NCBI RefSeq assembly: GCF_037042905.1
Contig: NC_087252.1
Span: 34,499,965 to 34,563,964 of the forward strand
DNA from: Lytechinus pictus
Lineage: Eukaryota; Echinodermata; Echinoidea; Temnopleuroida; Toxopneustidae
Length of the DNA stretch: 64,000 nucleotides
Direction of reading: 5' to 3'
Shown here: positions 22,201-37,200 of the stretch, piece by piece
How the letters are laid out: each line of letters opens with the position of its first letter
Numbering within the stretch: position 1 is the first letter of the stretch
Program-made: the position numbers and the translations under genes
The notes under the pieces: model-generated
Databases searched by the model: none
What the model saw: only the letters and a program-made list of their open reading frames with translations
Told to the model about the DNA's origin: nothing

Positions 22201-25200
22201 TCTCTATCTCTCATCATTCATTAAGTTTCTTACCTGCATAGCTTTGCTAGTAGTTTGTTTAGAGATAGCTCTAAGCTGAAGATCTAGTACTGTGGGATCA
22301 GACTGTTTGGCACAGGGTTCATCCAGAACAGTAAGACCTAGAGATTCTTCTTCACCATCAGGTCTTGGGATCTAACATGAAAAAAAGAGTGTTATACATA
22401 TATAGATTAGGTGGTGTATTAACAGAAAGAAATTCATATTCTCAATTGATATCTGATAAATGAAATAAATCAAGCCACCAAGAAATTTTTTCCCACCAGG
22501 GAAGCTTTTCATAAACAACCTTTAATTTAATTACTCTAAGCCAATCAGAAGCAAGAATTTCAGTGACTTATGACAGCTAGTAAAAATAAATTTTAATTAG
22601 AAATTTGCTCTCAGCTAATCAGAAGCAGGGACTTCAGTAACTTTAAACAACTGTCAGTGAAAAGTAATGACACATTACTTCATAAAATGCACCAAAGGAG
22701 TTTAAACTGCCTTCAATATAGTAATGGATAGTACCAGTGTATTACCTTGATAAAGGCATCAATATCACCCACAGCTGGGATGTAATCTGGAATGAATGGC
22801 TTGAGTTTATGATCCAATTCAATAGTCTGTGGTGTATATCTGGTAATATACTGAAATAACTCCTTGATCTCTGATGTAACGGCTAGGTTCTCATATTCAG
22901 CGGGATCGTATGCACTGTAGAAGAGGATAAAACACAGGCAGGCATTTTAAATTCTAGTAAGACCTAGTAGTGATTCCCAAATCATTTCAGGAGAAAACTG
23001 TCAAGTTACACAATATATATTTAATATGGAAAATTACCCCCCCCCCCCAAAAAAAAAAAAAATGTTAAAAAAAATTATTGTAAAAAGTGGAAGATAATGC
23101 TTCGGATGGAATGAAATATGTACATGGTACTGTGCCTGTCCCAGGGAGGATGACTGAAGACTGCGTTGTGTGTTAATGTGCTGCTTCAGAGACACAGACT
23201 ACATGTATGTTAGGTGAAAAACTCAGTGTAGTGGTTCACATGCATACCATCAATCAGTTAAATCCAGAGAAGAGACTTGCAGGTCACAGTATTAAAGTCA
23301 GTCTGCTTTTTCCCAACTATTTCATATAACAATAAAATATATTCTACCATCGATCACTAGTAAGCATTATATTACGATGCCTGTTTCACGATCCAGACTT
23401 ACCCTTCTAATCTAGACCCTGCATTGTCCTCTTCATCCTCATCATCATCACTTGATCCTGAGTCATCATCATCGTCGTCGTCGTCATCATCATCATCATC
23501 ATCTTCATCATCATCAGAAGCTTCGGGTCTTTGTAAAGCTATTGGCTGCTGCGCTTGGGAAATGGGCTGAAAAAAAGTTAAACATTTTTTGTTCAATTAT
23601 TCCTATCAATATACAGTACAGGTACATCTTTAATGGTTACTTTTACAGAAACCCTTGATTTGAAATATTTGAAACTGGAGAAGGCGAGAAGCCCTCCACT
23701 AAAGCACAATATTACAATTAAAACAATTTCTTCTCCTGATATAATTCAGGGATTTTCATTTGCATACATGTAAATGTGAACCTTAGCGGGACATGGTAGT
23801 ATCAAAGGTGATTTGGAATAAATGTTCACTGATAAAGCTTTGCAAATTTTCCTTTATTTCTTTTACCAACTTGCTCTTGGCCTGAGCCCCAAGATCAGAT
23901 GTAAGTCTAAAATCTATACACTCCTTTAATAGTCAAGACCTGTTCATTTTTTTAATACACTGGTCATGTCATTTTCAAGTAAATCTGCACAAACTGTCGA
24001 GGTAAAATTTACTACCTTTAATTCAAATTTAGGGAAGGGGGAGGGAGAATGAATGAAACTACAGCGTGTCCCACAAAAAAAACAATGGCACTCTAGATGG
24101 GTATAATATACATGTATATCTTTACCCCGTAAATTGCAATTCATTTTCTACAACTGGGTGAATATGTAATATGGTCTAATAATCACAAAGATATCAACAT
24201 TTTTGTTCTCTTTCAGGAAACCTCTCCATCCAAGTTTTGTAAAGTATGTGTAGTCAGGTTTAGCTTTTAAACTAGATTTAACCTATTCAAGTACCTATTC
24301 ATAATCGCTAGAGGGTATTCATTTGTCTCGCAATCTACTATGGTCAACAAGGAAATTTGTGATCACTCTCGCAAAGTGTTCACTAGCTTTCTAGGAAATT
24401 CGTGATCACTCTCGCAAAAAGTGTTCACTAGCTTACAAGTTCACGAGCTTTTGAGTGCCGCTGCAACTCTTTATCAAGTGACGAAAATTATCTGATAACG
24501 TAGTCTATTTAACGTAGTCTATTTATATCAATTGGTATAAATAGACTACGTTATCAGATAATTTTCGTCACTTGATAAAGAGTTGCAGCGCCGCTCAAAA
24601 GCTCGTGAACTTCTTGCGAGAGTGATCACGAATTTCCTTGTTGACCATAGTAGATTGCGAGACAAATGAATACCCTCTAGCGATTATTTCAGTCCGCAAT
24701 AATGAACCTATTTAGTATACCTATTCATGTTCAGCCATGGGCATCAAATATACAAGGATTTTCTTTTGTTCAAGACTTGGGGGATCCGATGACCTATTCA
24801 TCTATCCTCCTCTGATACAGTAATAGATGCATATTAATGCCTGTGGCTGAAGGTGAGTCTATCATTTGCACCACTTGAAGAGATAACAAATCATGTTGCC
24901 AGACTACACTTTACTATTTAATACAAAAGTGGATTGAGAGGTTTTCCAATGTGCACTGAAAGAAGGCTCATATCTCCATGTTCAATTGACCATATTGCAT
25001 TATATTCAAAGCCAGTTATATGAAATAAATGCTAGTTTATAAAATCATAGGCAACATGATTTGTTAATTTTCAAATTATACTCACGGATGGGGGATCTTA
25101 GCCCCTGAAATGAATAGCTTTTACACCTACAACAGTAGTCCCTTTAACTAACTGGTTGAATGAACAGAGTTAAGAAACATACTCCCATGTTAAAAAAAAA

Positions 25201-28200
25201 AAAAAATCTCGTAACAAAATCATATCAAATTCTGAAGTCAAACTTTCTGTCCCAGTTGACTAACTTGGCAAAGCCTGCAAGTTTTTTTTTAGGTTAGTTT
25301 AAGTATTTTCACAACAATCTTGATTCATGAACTTTTGTGTATGCATCACAAATTCTGAAAATATTAGATCATTGCAATAAGTAAGAATCATTACTGTCCA
25401 ATAATATCTTATTATGTGATGTGCAGTGATGAAAATGATTAAAGCTCTGGGGAACTATTTCTACAGTAATTTCTTCAAAATACTGACAGAAAAGAAAAAC
25501 TCCAATGAAGAAATATCTGATGTAATGCTAAAAATAGGAACAAAACTTTGCAAATGTTAAAGCAAGACACAACACAGCAACTTGTAGTATGATATGAAAA
25601 TTATGATTCAGGATAAAACCATGCAAAACGTGAGGTAAACATAAACCTTTAGGCTGGGATGTCAACATCATTAGAGGAGGGTAAGGGAACTCATCCTCCA
25701 AACCCCCCTTTCAATGCCATAATCTACAAAATTGAGTTGAATAACTTGGATTTATGCATAAAAAAGGCATGAAACGTACTTCTGAGAAGGGGGGGGGGGC
25801 TGATTCTAGGCCATGGACTAATTTCTATGATTGATTGCATCGATTGGACCCTCCCCCCTTATTCCCCTTCTCAAGGATAAAGCAGCTTTACAAACTGCCT
25901 TACATTTACATATTTTCTTTGTGTAAAAAAATATAATTGGACAATGCTTTGGGCTCTTCAATAATTATCATTTCCTGGCCAGGCTACAATTCAGTTTACA
26001 AACTTGCAATTATTATTGCTTTATTTTTACTTTTTATTTGGATATACCTCCCAAATAAACAACAAAATTATATCACTCATGAAATTGAATATAATAAATG
26101 ATAACAATCAATGAAGATCCTAAAAATATTAACCAGGGACTCAGTTTTATAATTATGAGGGGAGCAGTAAAAAGCTCTCCTAAAACTTTTAAGGGGAGCA
26201 CTACAAAAAGCTCTTCTTTGACGTACAAGGGAATCTCTCTTGTCTGATTTCAATATGGATGGAGGAATGTACACTAAGGCACAACCCACAACCAAAGGAG
26301 ACATACAATCAGATATAGATCTATGCAATATTTATCTCATTGAACTTTTTAATGCAATTCTTGCAAGTGTGTTATTGCTTACAACATAATTGAGTGTTAT
26401 TTACAAAACCTTGACAGAGAATGAGGTTTTCAAGGTTGACTCTATCAGTTTGATCATTGACTGACACTCTTGTTAAGTAATCGCTGAGGCGAGTGATAAA
26501 TCGCTCTACCAAAAATGGATTAAGGAGAGCGGTAGCAAGTGATCGCTCTCTCTCCCCTTAAAACTGAGTCCCTGATTAACAATAATAATCAAGAAAAATA
26601 ACAATAATAATAATGATAAAGATGACTTCAGGTAGTAACCATGGTTTGGGGTAAAAATGGCAGAGGAAAAAATGTTATTCTTTAATACCCCTGTCATTTT
26701 TACCTGGCACCAACATTATTAAAAGTAATAAAAATAACTTTAAAAATTAGTAATTTACTAGTTGAAATGCAAATGTATGCTAATCTATATTTTCCACATC
26801 AAAAGTTAGATTGCGTGGATGATAAAGTTAAAAGAATGAACTGTGAAAAAAGGAACAAACTCTTTTCTTTATTTTAATGTTAGGAGCAACACAGTGATGT
26901 AAATCCCTAAATACCTCCATATTTGTATTCTCTCCTATATCATCATCAGGCGACTAGAAAAAACATATATAATTTTAAAGCTTAAAAAACATTTGAAATG
27001 CTAGACTACATGCTACTACACATTATACATACCGGTACTTGCTTAAGGCTTCTCCCACCCAAAAAAGGATGAAAACAAAATGACTATATATATGACTGGA
27101 GACATGTGTGAAAATCATACAAATCTTGCAAGACAACGAAACCAAAAAGAACAAGTCGATGAAGCAATTTTCATACAAAGTAATAACATGTCGTTGAATA
27201 TGTATGAATAGTGAAAGTTAAAAATCTATGGAAATGTTTCGGCCCTTTGTCGATTAAACTAAGACACTATGGTCAGTGCCTGGCAACACATCATACAATC
27301 AGGTATAATGTTTACAAAGGCTTTCCTCCAACCCACACACATCATGCAATCAGCTACAATATTTACAAGGGCTATCCACCAACCCACATACATCATGCAA
27401 TCAGCTACAATATTTACAAGGGCTATCCACCAACCCACACACATCATGCAATCAGCTACAATCTTTACAAGGGCTATCCACCAACCCACACACATCATGC
27501 AATCAGCTACAATATTTACAAGGGCTATCCACCAACCCACATACATCATGCAATCAGCTACAATATTTACAAGGGCTATCCACCAACCCATATACATCAT
27601 GCAATCAGCTACAATATTTACAAGGGCTATCCACCAACCCACACACATCATGCAATCAGCTACAATATTTACAAGGGCTATCCACCAACCCACACACATC
27701 ATGCAATCAGCTACAATATTTACAAGGGCTATCCACCAACCCACATACATCATGCAATCAGCTACAATATTTACAAGGGCTATCCACCAACCCACACACA
27801 TCATGCAATCAGCTACAATATTTACAAGGGCTATCCACCAACCCACACACATCATGCAATCAGCTACAATATTTACAAGGGCTATCCACCAACCCACACA
27901 CATCATGCAATCAGCTACAATATTTACAAGGGCTATCCACCAACCCACACACATCATGCAATCAGCTACAATATTTACAAGGGCTTTCCACCAACCCACA
28001 TACATCATGCAATCAGCTACAATATTTACAAGGGCTATCCATGTCCAACCCATATACATCATGCAATCAGCTACAATATTTACAAGGGCTATCCACCAAC
28101 CCACATACATCATGCAATCAGCTACAATATTTACAAGGGCTTTCCCTCAACCCACAGGCTTCAAGTTTTCCTAATTCATGCCTGTGCTCTACGTATAATC

Positions 28201-31200
28201 AATACTTGTTTAAACTCTTCATAAGGTAGATTATTCTAAAATCTGTTCACATTTAGAAATTAAGATTATATAGTGTATGCCAGGCTCTAGAGTGGATAGA
28301 GTATACAGGGGTGTGAGTGGTCACAAATACAAAGATCTGAAAAAAGCTGAAGAGTGTTGAAAAAGTCTGAAATAGAAAGAGCTTTCATACTTTTTGTACA
28401 AAGGCCAAAAATAAGCTGAAATTAAGCTGAAAAAAAATAAATCTGAAATCAGATAAAAATCTGAACTATCAAACCCCTGAGTATATAAATACCTTGTTCT
28501 CCATTGGGCCAGTCTCAAAGTCATCGCTCTGTTCTGTCATGGCTGGTGAGATGCCTCTATTCTGACCTGAATCAGAACAAAGTATAAGGATTTACACTTT
28601 GAAATAATTCTTAAGTGTAATATCCTGAAGCTTTTCAAAAATTATACATTGGTATAGGTCTCTTTAAGTGAATGATGACATTACAGTTAACAAATCTCTA
28701 CAATGCACCCGTTTCATTTTCATTTACTTAAAATGCAATTTAAATTTAAGAAGCGTACAGCATGGTAAGTTTGTTATCTGCTTTTCCCCTTGACAAAGCT
28801 TGAAAATCAGCATTTTTGCACAAATTGTTTTCTGCGAGCTTTACAAAATTGAACAGTGCTCACTCAAGCGTAATATCTTGTCAAAAATTTAACTTTGATC
28901 TTATAGATGAGACCAAACCCCTAATGTCAAAATTGTCCGGTTTTTTTTTCAAGGTTTTTTTTCATTAATGTAAACTTTTTATTGATAATGATGCCTTCCA
29001 CAAAAATTAATTATTATTTCTATGTTAGCTATCTACTGAGGGCTAAGAAAAAGAAGACCTTCGCTAAAACAGTGATTTTGTGAAAAGTGTTATTTCATAA
29101 TTTTTTACCAAGCAGAAGATTGTACTCAGAAATACTGATTCTATTGATTTAACAATGTGTGCCTCTATGAGACAGGGTGAAGTGTTTTGATCAGCAGAAG
29201 GAATTTGAATTGTAATAATGGCACTATACAAATGCCTAAAATTATACAGCCTCAATATGTTTTTCAAAATATATCCTAGACATTGAATGTTTGAACTTGT
29301 TACCAATATCTCAGTCACAACGGCCCCAAAGTGAGTTTGTTACCTGGCAGTGCGCCTGGCTGCCGAGGGCTTGGAGTGTAGAGTGATGCAACTTCTTCAG
29401 CGTCAGGAACTTCTAAGGATTCATCATAAGGTTGATTACTCACAATTCTCGTCTGTCAAATAAACACAAGAGAAAGGTTGCTACACATGGAAACATTGTG
29501 TTCTAACGAGCATTTCATGAAGAATGAATGATAAGAGATTTTCACTGACAAATGTTATAAACTACTGAAAATCCTCACATCACATTGGCTGAAGGAGAAG
29601 TCGGTGACAATCACCAACAAACCTTGGAAAGTTCCCCCGACAATGTATCAGCCCATTGACATTGCTTTCCATGACATAAGTCGACATGGCGGTGTAGTAA
29701 GCAACTAAGCATCAGCATTTTTTTTTTCTTGCAATTCCTGAAAGAAAAAAATGTTGGTCTAGCAAAGTTTATTTTACCATGTGCCGCGCCGGGAAGAAAT
29801 GGTTTTCAAGACCATCTTAGGCTTGTTTACATGCAGTTTATTTTTATACCCAGTTGCTGTGTGTCTGAATAGGTTGTGTGTCAGGACAACAGCCATTTGG
29901 GAAAGTTAATGAGAAAAGTTCCATATAGTATACACTGTAAGGCAATTATATAGAAAAAAATGAAGATTACTAGAAATACAACTATTAAATTCATATTTTT
30001 GTGTAATCCAAATAAAAAAGCCAAAAAGGTTTCAAAATTCTAAAGTGTCAGGTCCGGACACCCCACGCCCAGGCGGCTAATGTGTTAAACTGACATTAAT
30101 GATAGATAATGTCAATGATAAATTGATGTACTGTAAAGACTTTGGTGGATCGTTTATTGACAAACGAACGGTAGCACTTGCGGGCTTCGTTCAAGGTACC
30201 TAGAATTTTCTATTGTTTTTGTTTAATTTGTCATCGCTTTGAATATTTTCCAAAAAGTATTATCGTTAGCAAAAATAAAATGAAAAGTATGTTTTTTAAG
30301 TTATTGCATTTATTGGTGTCTCTATTTTATCAAACAGTCATGGGAATTGCGCATACAATGAATCAAGAATCTAGTTTTAAAAATACCGACAAGCTGAATT
30401 AAGGTTGTGAATTGTATTAGCGCCACCAACGACCTTCCTTTTTATTTCTGTGGAAGAGACATGCGAAGCCACTTTCCAGGCCGAGGTAAGCGATTTCGCT
30501 CTTTTTTATGTTCTTTTTATTTTAAAAAAAGATTGAAAATTGAACGCTTTTTACCAGAAAAAGCCCTGGTGAGTAGCGGAATGAGTTTCAGCTAACATTT
30601 GCGTTATGAAGTGATGTTAACCGACAACTCAAAAATCCATTGCGTACACTAGTGTACCTACGGGGGAGCAGTCTGCCCCCCCTGACGAGCCACAACCCAT
30701 GCAAAGGACGTATTCCTGCCCCCCCTGATGAGCTTGAAAGACCTTTTTGCCCCCTGACGAGCTTGAAGACCTTTATTGCCCCCCCCCCTGACGAGCTTGA
30801 AGACCTTTTTTTTTGTCAATTTTTTTCTGGTACGAAATCCTTTATTTGTGATTGACTTTTTTATTTTATTTTTTTTCTGGTACGAAATCCTTTGTCTGTG
30901 ATTGAGGACCTTATTTATTTTTTTTTTTTTGCTTGTCAAATTTTTTGGCGGACGGTTTTGCCCCCCCTGTGGAAAATCCTAGGTACGGCACTGATTGCGT
31001 AGACACGTTCGTAGCACTCGCACATATTGCGAGGTTAGTTAGTCCGGGTTATAATTGAGCAAGGTGCCACTTGGAGAAGGAGAAATTTTCATATAATGCT
31101 TCTAGACCAGTTTTTTACGCTGAATATGAATATATGAGGTAAACAGGCTGTATCCTGAAAATTAACCCGTGAGGGCGCTTTTTTCAAAATGGCCGCCAAA

Positions 31201-34200
31201 TTTTCATAAAATTTGAATATTCGTACATAGATTTTGACATAAGCATCCAATTGCCATGAAGTTAGTGTCATATGAAAGCCAATTAAATTTCCTTCAATTT
31301 GATACTATTTATAGGGGATAAGCAGGTCATTTAACCGAGATTTCAAGTAGAAAACTTCATTTTTTGTATTTTTTCCCAAAAATTGAAAAGTTTGCAAATA
31401 CATGATTTTACATAATTCTAAGAAAAATGAATTAATTACCTTGAAATGTTCCTGAAAACTGTACTATATTATTATCACATGGATGAAATTTAAACTCTGT
31501 ATCATTTTTCTAAGCAAATTTATAAGGTATCAAACTTGAATTCTTCAATATCAGAAATGTTGCTTTTTGTATGCATTTCCATAGACTAATACGTATAACA
31601 TGTATAATACATGTATGTATAATGTATAGTTAAAACTTAAATGCAATTATCTCCGCTAGTTAATGTAGGCTTTTCTCTATCAGCTACATAGAAGAAAGTG
31701 TTGGCACATCGAAGCCTAACACATTCTCATGGGGTGGGGGTGTCGAAGTCCCCCCCCCCCCACCCCGTGGCCATATCATGTTGTTGTATTTATTGGAAAA
31801 TCACTATTTTCTGAAGCACCCATTGAGGCAAAAGGCAATTCTTTTTATACAGTACAACCACTTTAATTACTTTAAAACCACTTGGAGAGGAAAAGAGTAG
31901 GCTTTGTTCTCCCAGCTACATCAAAAGAAGTAGAACATCGAAGCCTACCTCTCTCGGTGGGGAGGGGGGGGGTATGGAGGTCACCCCTCCCCCTCTTGCT
32001 AATTGCTAATTCATTTGGAAATTCACCATTTTGGACCCAACATTGAGGCAAAAAAAGCGTTTGTGCATTATAATACACCCCATTTTATTGATTTGAAAGA
32101 GTAGAGTTCGTTCTACCAGCTACATAAATAAGCGCACTCACATCGAACCCTAGCCCTCTCAGGTGCTGTCAAAGTCACCCCCCCCCCTCCTCTATATCAT
32201 GTATATTGCCTATTTATTGAAAATTACACCATTTTAAATCACCAATAAGGCAAAAGGGCATTTCTACTATACAGTGCGTATAGAAAAAAACGGGACAGAT
32301 TTGAAAAGTCTATAAAATGTTTGTTTCAAATTATGATGTCTATATTTTGGTGTTAATAGGTGCTCTAAGGTCTTATCTTTCAAATGCTATTAAAAAAATT
32401 TAGTTTCGTTCATGCTTGAGCGAACACGGAATGTTTTTGTCTGGGGTTTAAAAGGAGGCTTGCACCAAAATGGCATAAAATTATAAATATGATGATCGGA
32501 CTTCTTGCTAATTAGCAGACTTCCTCTTAACCTTTTCACTATCTTTGCCATGATTTTCAAATCATGCGGTCAAAATTCATTTTCAGATCTATTTATTTGC
32601 TTGAATTATTCTGTTGTTTCTTTTTAATATGCTCTCTGTTAGCTTTGAATATTCCTTCTTCAAGCTAAAACAATTTTGTTTCAATCGAATTATGGGAGAG
32701 CATGGATTTTTTTATTCAAATCCTTTCATTGAGTGCTACAAAGGTTATGGTGCCTTTTGAACAGTGCCACACAGATGGGCGGGCGCTCGGGATGTCCCCC
32801 CCCCCCCTCAAAAAAAATCATGACCAAGAAAAAGAGTGGACAGGAAATAAAAGGAAAGATAGAAAGTAAAATGTGTTATTTTCTAAATATTTTGTCAAAA
32901 TCTATCAAAAAATTTGATATTGTAATAAAAAAGTGGGAATATTTGCGTGCTCACTTCGCTCGCTCACAACTTTTTAATACATTTTACCCGATCTTCCATA
33001 TCTAGCTCCTTCAAAATTGACTCAATACATACAAGGGATTCATGTCATTGAAAGACATGAATCGCTTCCTGTGTTTACTGTCAAGCAAATAAACTTGGTC
33101 AAGGAATTAATGACCCCTTGAAAAAAAGATTCATGTCTTTTAAAGGTACATAACATAGTTTGTTTCACATAATAAAAGGATTTGAATAATCACAAGTTTT
33201 CCCAATTAATAATTCAAATCTTCTTGCTTGGGTTGACAAAAAATCTTCTTTTCTCAGTTACTTATGAAGGAAAATTAAAAGGTAAGAGAAGTTTAAATGA
33301 AAAAAACAAAATATCAATTAAATGAATAAATTTGTAAATGAAATTTGACAGCATAATTCGAAAATTGTGGCACAGATAATGAAAAGGACAAGAGGAAGTC
33401 TCCCGATTAGCAAGAAGTCTGATCATCTGATCATCATATTATTAATATTCTGCAATTCTGGCGCAAGCCTCTTTTTGAACCCCCAACAAAAACGTCCTGC
33501 GTTCGCTCAAGCATGAACAAAATTTATCTTTTTTAATTGCATTTCAAAGATAAGACCTTAGCGCATCTATTAACACCAAAATATAGACATCATTATTTGA
33601 AACAAAATTTTTATAGACTTTTCAAATCTGTCCCGTTTTTTTATACGCACTGTATGGTACAGCCAATTTTAATTTCTTGCAATGACTTGGATAGGAAAGA
33701 GTAGACTTTGCTCTATCAGCTATATATTAACAAGTGCTGGCAAATAAAAGCCTACCCCCTCCGGGATGCAGTTGAAATCACCCCATCCCTTTTGCATTAT
33801 TGCATATTTATTGAAAAAAAAATCACCGTTTTGAAACCCCCATTGAGGCAAAAAGTCATTTCTGATTAGAACTCTGCCTTTTTTACTACCTTGAAACCAC
33901 TTGGAGAGGAAACAATCATGGCAATAGGCTTTGCTCTATCATCCACAGACAAAGATTTGCTGGCAAATAAGAGCCTACTCCCTTCAGGGGACTGTCGAAA
34001 TTACCCCCCCCCCCCTCTTGAAATTCACCATTTTGGAGCCCCCATTGAGGCAAAAAGGCGGTTCTGATATATAGTTCTTCCACCTTTACTGCCTTGAAAC
34101 CACTTAGGGAGGAAAGAATAGGTTTTGCGTTATCAGCCACATATAAAGAAGATAAAGAAGTGCTGGCAAATAAAAGCCTACCCCCTCCGGGAGGCTGTTG

Positions 34201-37200
34201 AAATCACCCCATCCCTTTTGAATTATTGCCTATTTATTGAAAAAAATTCACCGTTTTGAAACCCCCATTGAGGCAAAAAGTCATTTATGATTACAACTCT
34301 GCCTTTTTTACTACCTTGAAACCACTTGGAGAGGAAACAATCATGGCAATAGGCTTTGCTCTATCAGCTACATACAAATATGTGCTGGCAAATACATGTA
34401 AAAGCCTACTCCCTTCAGGGGACTGTCGAAATTACCCCCCCCCCTCTTGAAATTCACCATTTTGGAGCCCCCATTGAGGCAAAAGGGTATTTCTGATATA
34501 TAGTTCTGCATTTTTTCACCCTTGAAACCACTTGGAGGGAAAAGAATAAAGGCTTTGCTTTAAAAGCTACGTATAAAGCATATCCCCATCAGAGGACTGT
34601 TGAAATCACCCCACCCCCTTTTCATTATTGCTTATTTATTGAAAATTCACCATTTTGGTGCCCCCATTGAGACAAAAAGGCGGTTCTGATATATAGTTCT
34701 GCCACTATTACCACCTTGAAAGAGTAGACTTTCCTCTATCAGCTATATAAAGAAGTGGCTCTACTATATACCAGAAACACCTTTTTGCCTCAATGGGGGC
34801 TCGAAAATTGCGAGTTTTTCAATGAATTGGCAAAAATCGTAAAAAAGGTGGGGTTACAGCTACATGTATAGTCCCTGAAGTGGGTCAGGCGTCGATACGG
34901 CAGCAATTCGACATATATAGCTAAAAGAGGAGAACCTACTCTTTGCTCTCCAAATGGTTTCAAGAAAATGAAATCGGTTTTTTTTATACAGCAGAAGTGC
35001 ATACTACCTCAATGGGGGCTCAAAATTGTGAATTTTCAAATAATTAGGCAATAATGCAAAAGGGGTGGAATGGTTTGACAGCCGCCCAGATGGGTAAGCT
35101 TCAATGTGCCAACACTTCTTTATATGTAGCTGATAGAGCAAAGCATATTCTGTCCACCTACTCTTTCAAGGCAGTAAAAGTGGCAGAACTACATACATGT
35201 ATCAGAGATTCTTTTTTACCTCAATGGGGGCTCAAAAATTGTGAATTTTCCAATAAATAGGCAATAATGCAAAGGGGAGAGGGGGTGACTTTGACAGCCC
35301 CCAGAAGGGGGTAAGCTTTTATTTGCCAACACATCTCTATAGCTGATAGAGCAAAGCCTATTCATTCCTCTCTAAGCGGTTTAAAGGCAATAAAAGTGGC
35401 AGAACTATATATCAGAGACGCCTTTTTGCTTTAATGGGGGCTCAACAATAGTGAATTTTCAACAAGTAGCCAAATACCGAAAATTAGTGAGGTAACTTTT
35501 ACAGCCTGAAGGAGATAGGCTTCGATTTGCCAACACTTCTTTATATGGAGCTAATAAGGCAAAGCCTACTCTTTCCTCTCCAAGTCATTGCAAGTAAATA
35601 GAATTTGCTGTACTCTATAGTAGAAACGCCCTTTTGCTTTAATAGGTGATCCAAAATTGTGAATGTCTAATAGATAGTCAAATACCGAAAATTGGTAAGG
35701 TAAATTCTACAGCCCGCTGAACATTCTGAAGGGGAGAGGCTTCGATTTGCCAACACTTCTTTATAGCTGATAGAGCAAAGTCTATTATAATACTCTTTCT
35801 TCTCCAAGTCATTGCAAGAAAATAAAATTGGCTGTACTATATAGTAGAAACGCGCTTTTGCCTCAATGGGTGATCCAAAATGGTGAAATATCCAATAAAA
35901 TAGGCAATATACATGATATAGAGGGCGGGGGGAGGGGGTTGACTTAGACAGCCCCTGAGAGGGCTAGGGTTCGACGTGCCAGCGCTTATATATATGTAGC
36001 TGATAAACTCTACCTTATTCTACTCTTTCCTCTCTAAGTGGTTTCAAATCAATAAAACGGGGTGTACAACAAAGCACAAACGCTTTTTGGCCTGAATGTT
36101 GGGTCCAAAATTGTAAATTTTCAAATAAATTGGCAATATTAAGCAAAAGTTCCCCCCCCCCCCCCCCACCCCGAGAGGGGTAGGCTTCGATGTGCTACTT
36201 CTTTAGATGTATAGCTGGTAGAACAAGCCTATTCTTTCCTCTCCAAGTGGTTTCAAAGCAATCAAAGTGGCTGTACTGTATAGCAGAAATGCCTGTTTTT
36301 GCCTCCATGGGTGCTCAAAAAATATGTAATTTTTTTAACAAATAGGCAATATACAACAACATGATATAGCAAAGGGGTGACTTCGACACCCCCACCCCCA
36401 TGAGAGGGTCAGGCCTTGATGTGCCAACATTTTTTTTTATGTAGCTGATACAGAAAAGCCTACTCTTAATTCTCCACGTGGTACAAGCGGAGATAATTGC
36501 ATTTAATTTTTAACTACCGGTAAACATTATACATACATGCATTATACATGTTATACGTATTAGTCTATGGAAATGCATACAAAAAGCAACATTTATGATA
36601 TTGCAGAATTCAAGTTTGATACCTTACAAATTTGCTTAGAAAAATGATACAAAGTTGAAATTTCATCCACGTGATAATAATATATTTTAAAAGTCTTCAG
36701 GAACATTTCAAGGTAATTGATTCATTTTTCTTAGAATTATGTAAAATCATGTATTTGCAAAATTTTCAATTTTTGGGAAAAAATACAAAAAATGCAGTTT
36801 TCTACTTAAAATCTCGGCTAAATGACCTACTTATCCCCTATAAATAGTACCAAATTGTAGGAAATTTAATTGGCTTTCATATGACACTAACTTCATGGCA
36901 ATTGGATGCTTATGTAAAAATCTATGTACGAATATTCAAATTTTATGAAAATCTGGCGGCCATTTTGAAAAAAGCGCCCTCACAGGTTAATTTTCAGGAT
37001 ACAGCCTGTTTACCTCATATATTCATATTCAGCGTAAAAAACTGGTCTAGAAGCATTATATGAAAATTTCTCCTTCTCCAAGTGGCACCTTGCTCAATTA
37101 TAACCCGGACTAAGTATAGTATACTAACCTCGCAATACGTGCGAGTGCGTTAGTCCTACAACATCGTTGGAGTAAACTAAACTTAACAGACTGTTTCATT

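Noticed and set aside
27211-28224. 337-aa repetitive open frame (and 284- and 301-aa frames in the same place)
   Set aside because: A 51-bp minisatellite with no stops in several frames; lies in an IFT46 intron and has no domain.
31089-31271. Conserved 60-aa ORF present twice (also 36881-37063)
   Set aside because: Identity follows from the inverted arms of the foldback; no start context, domain or independent conservation.
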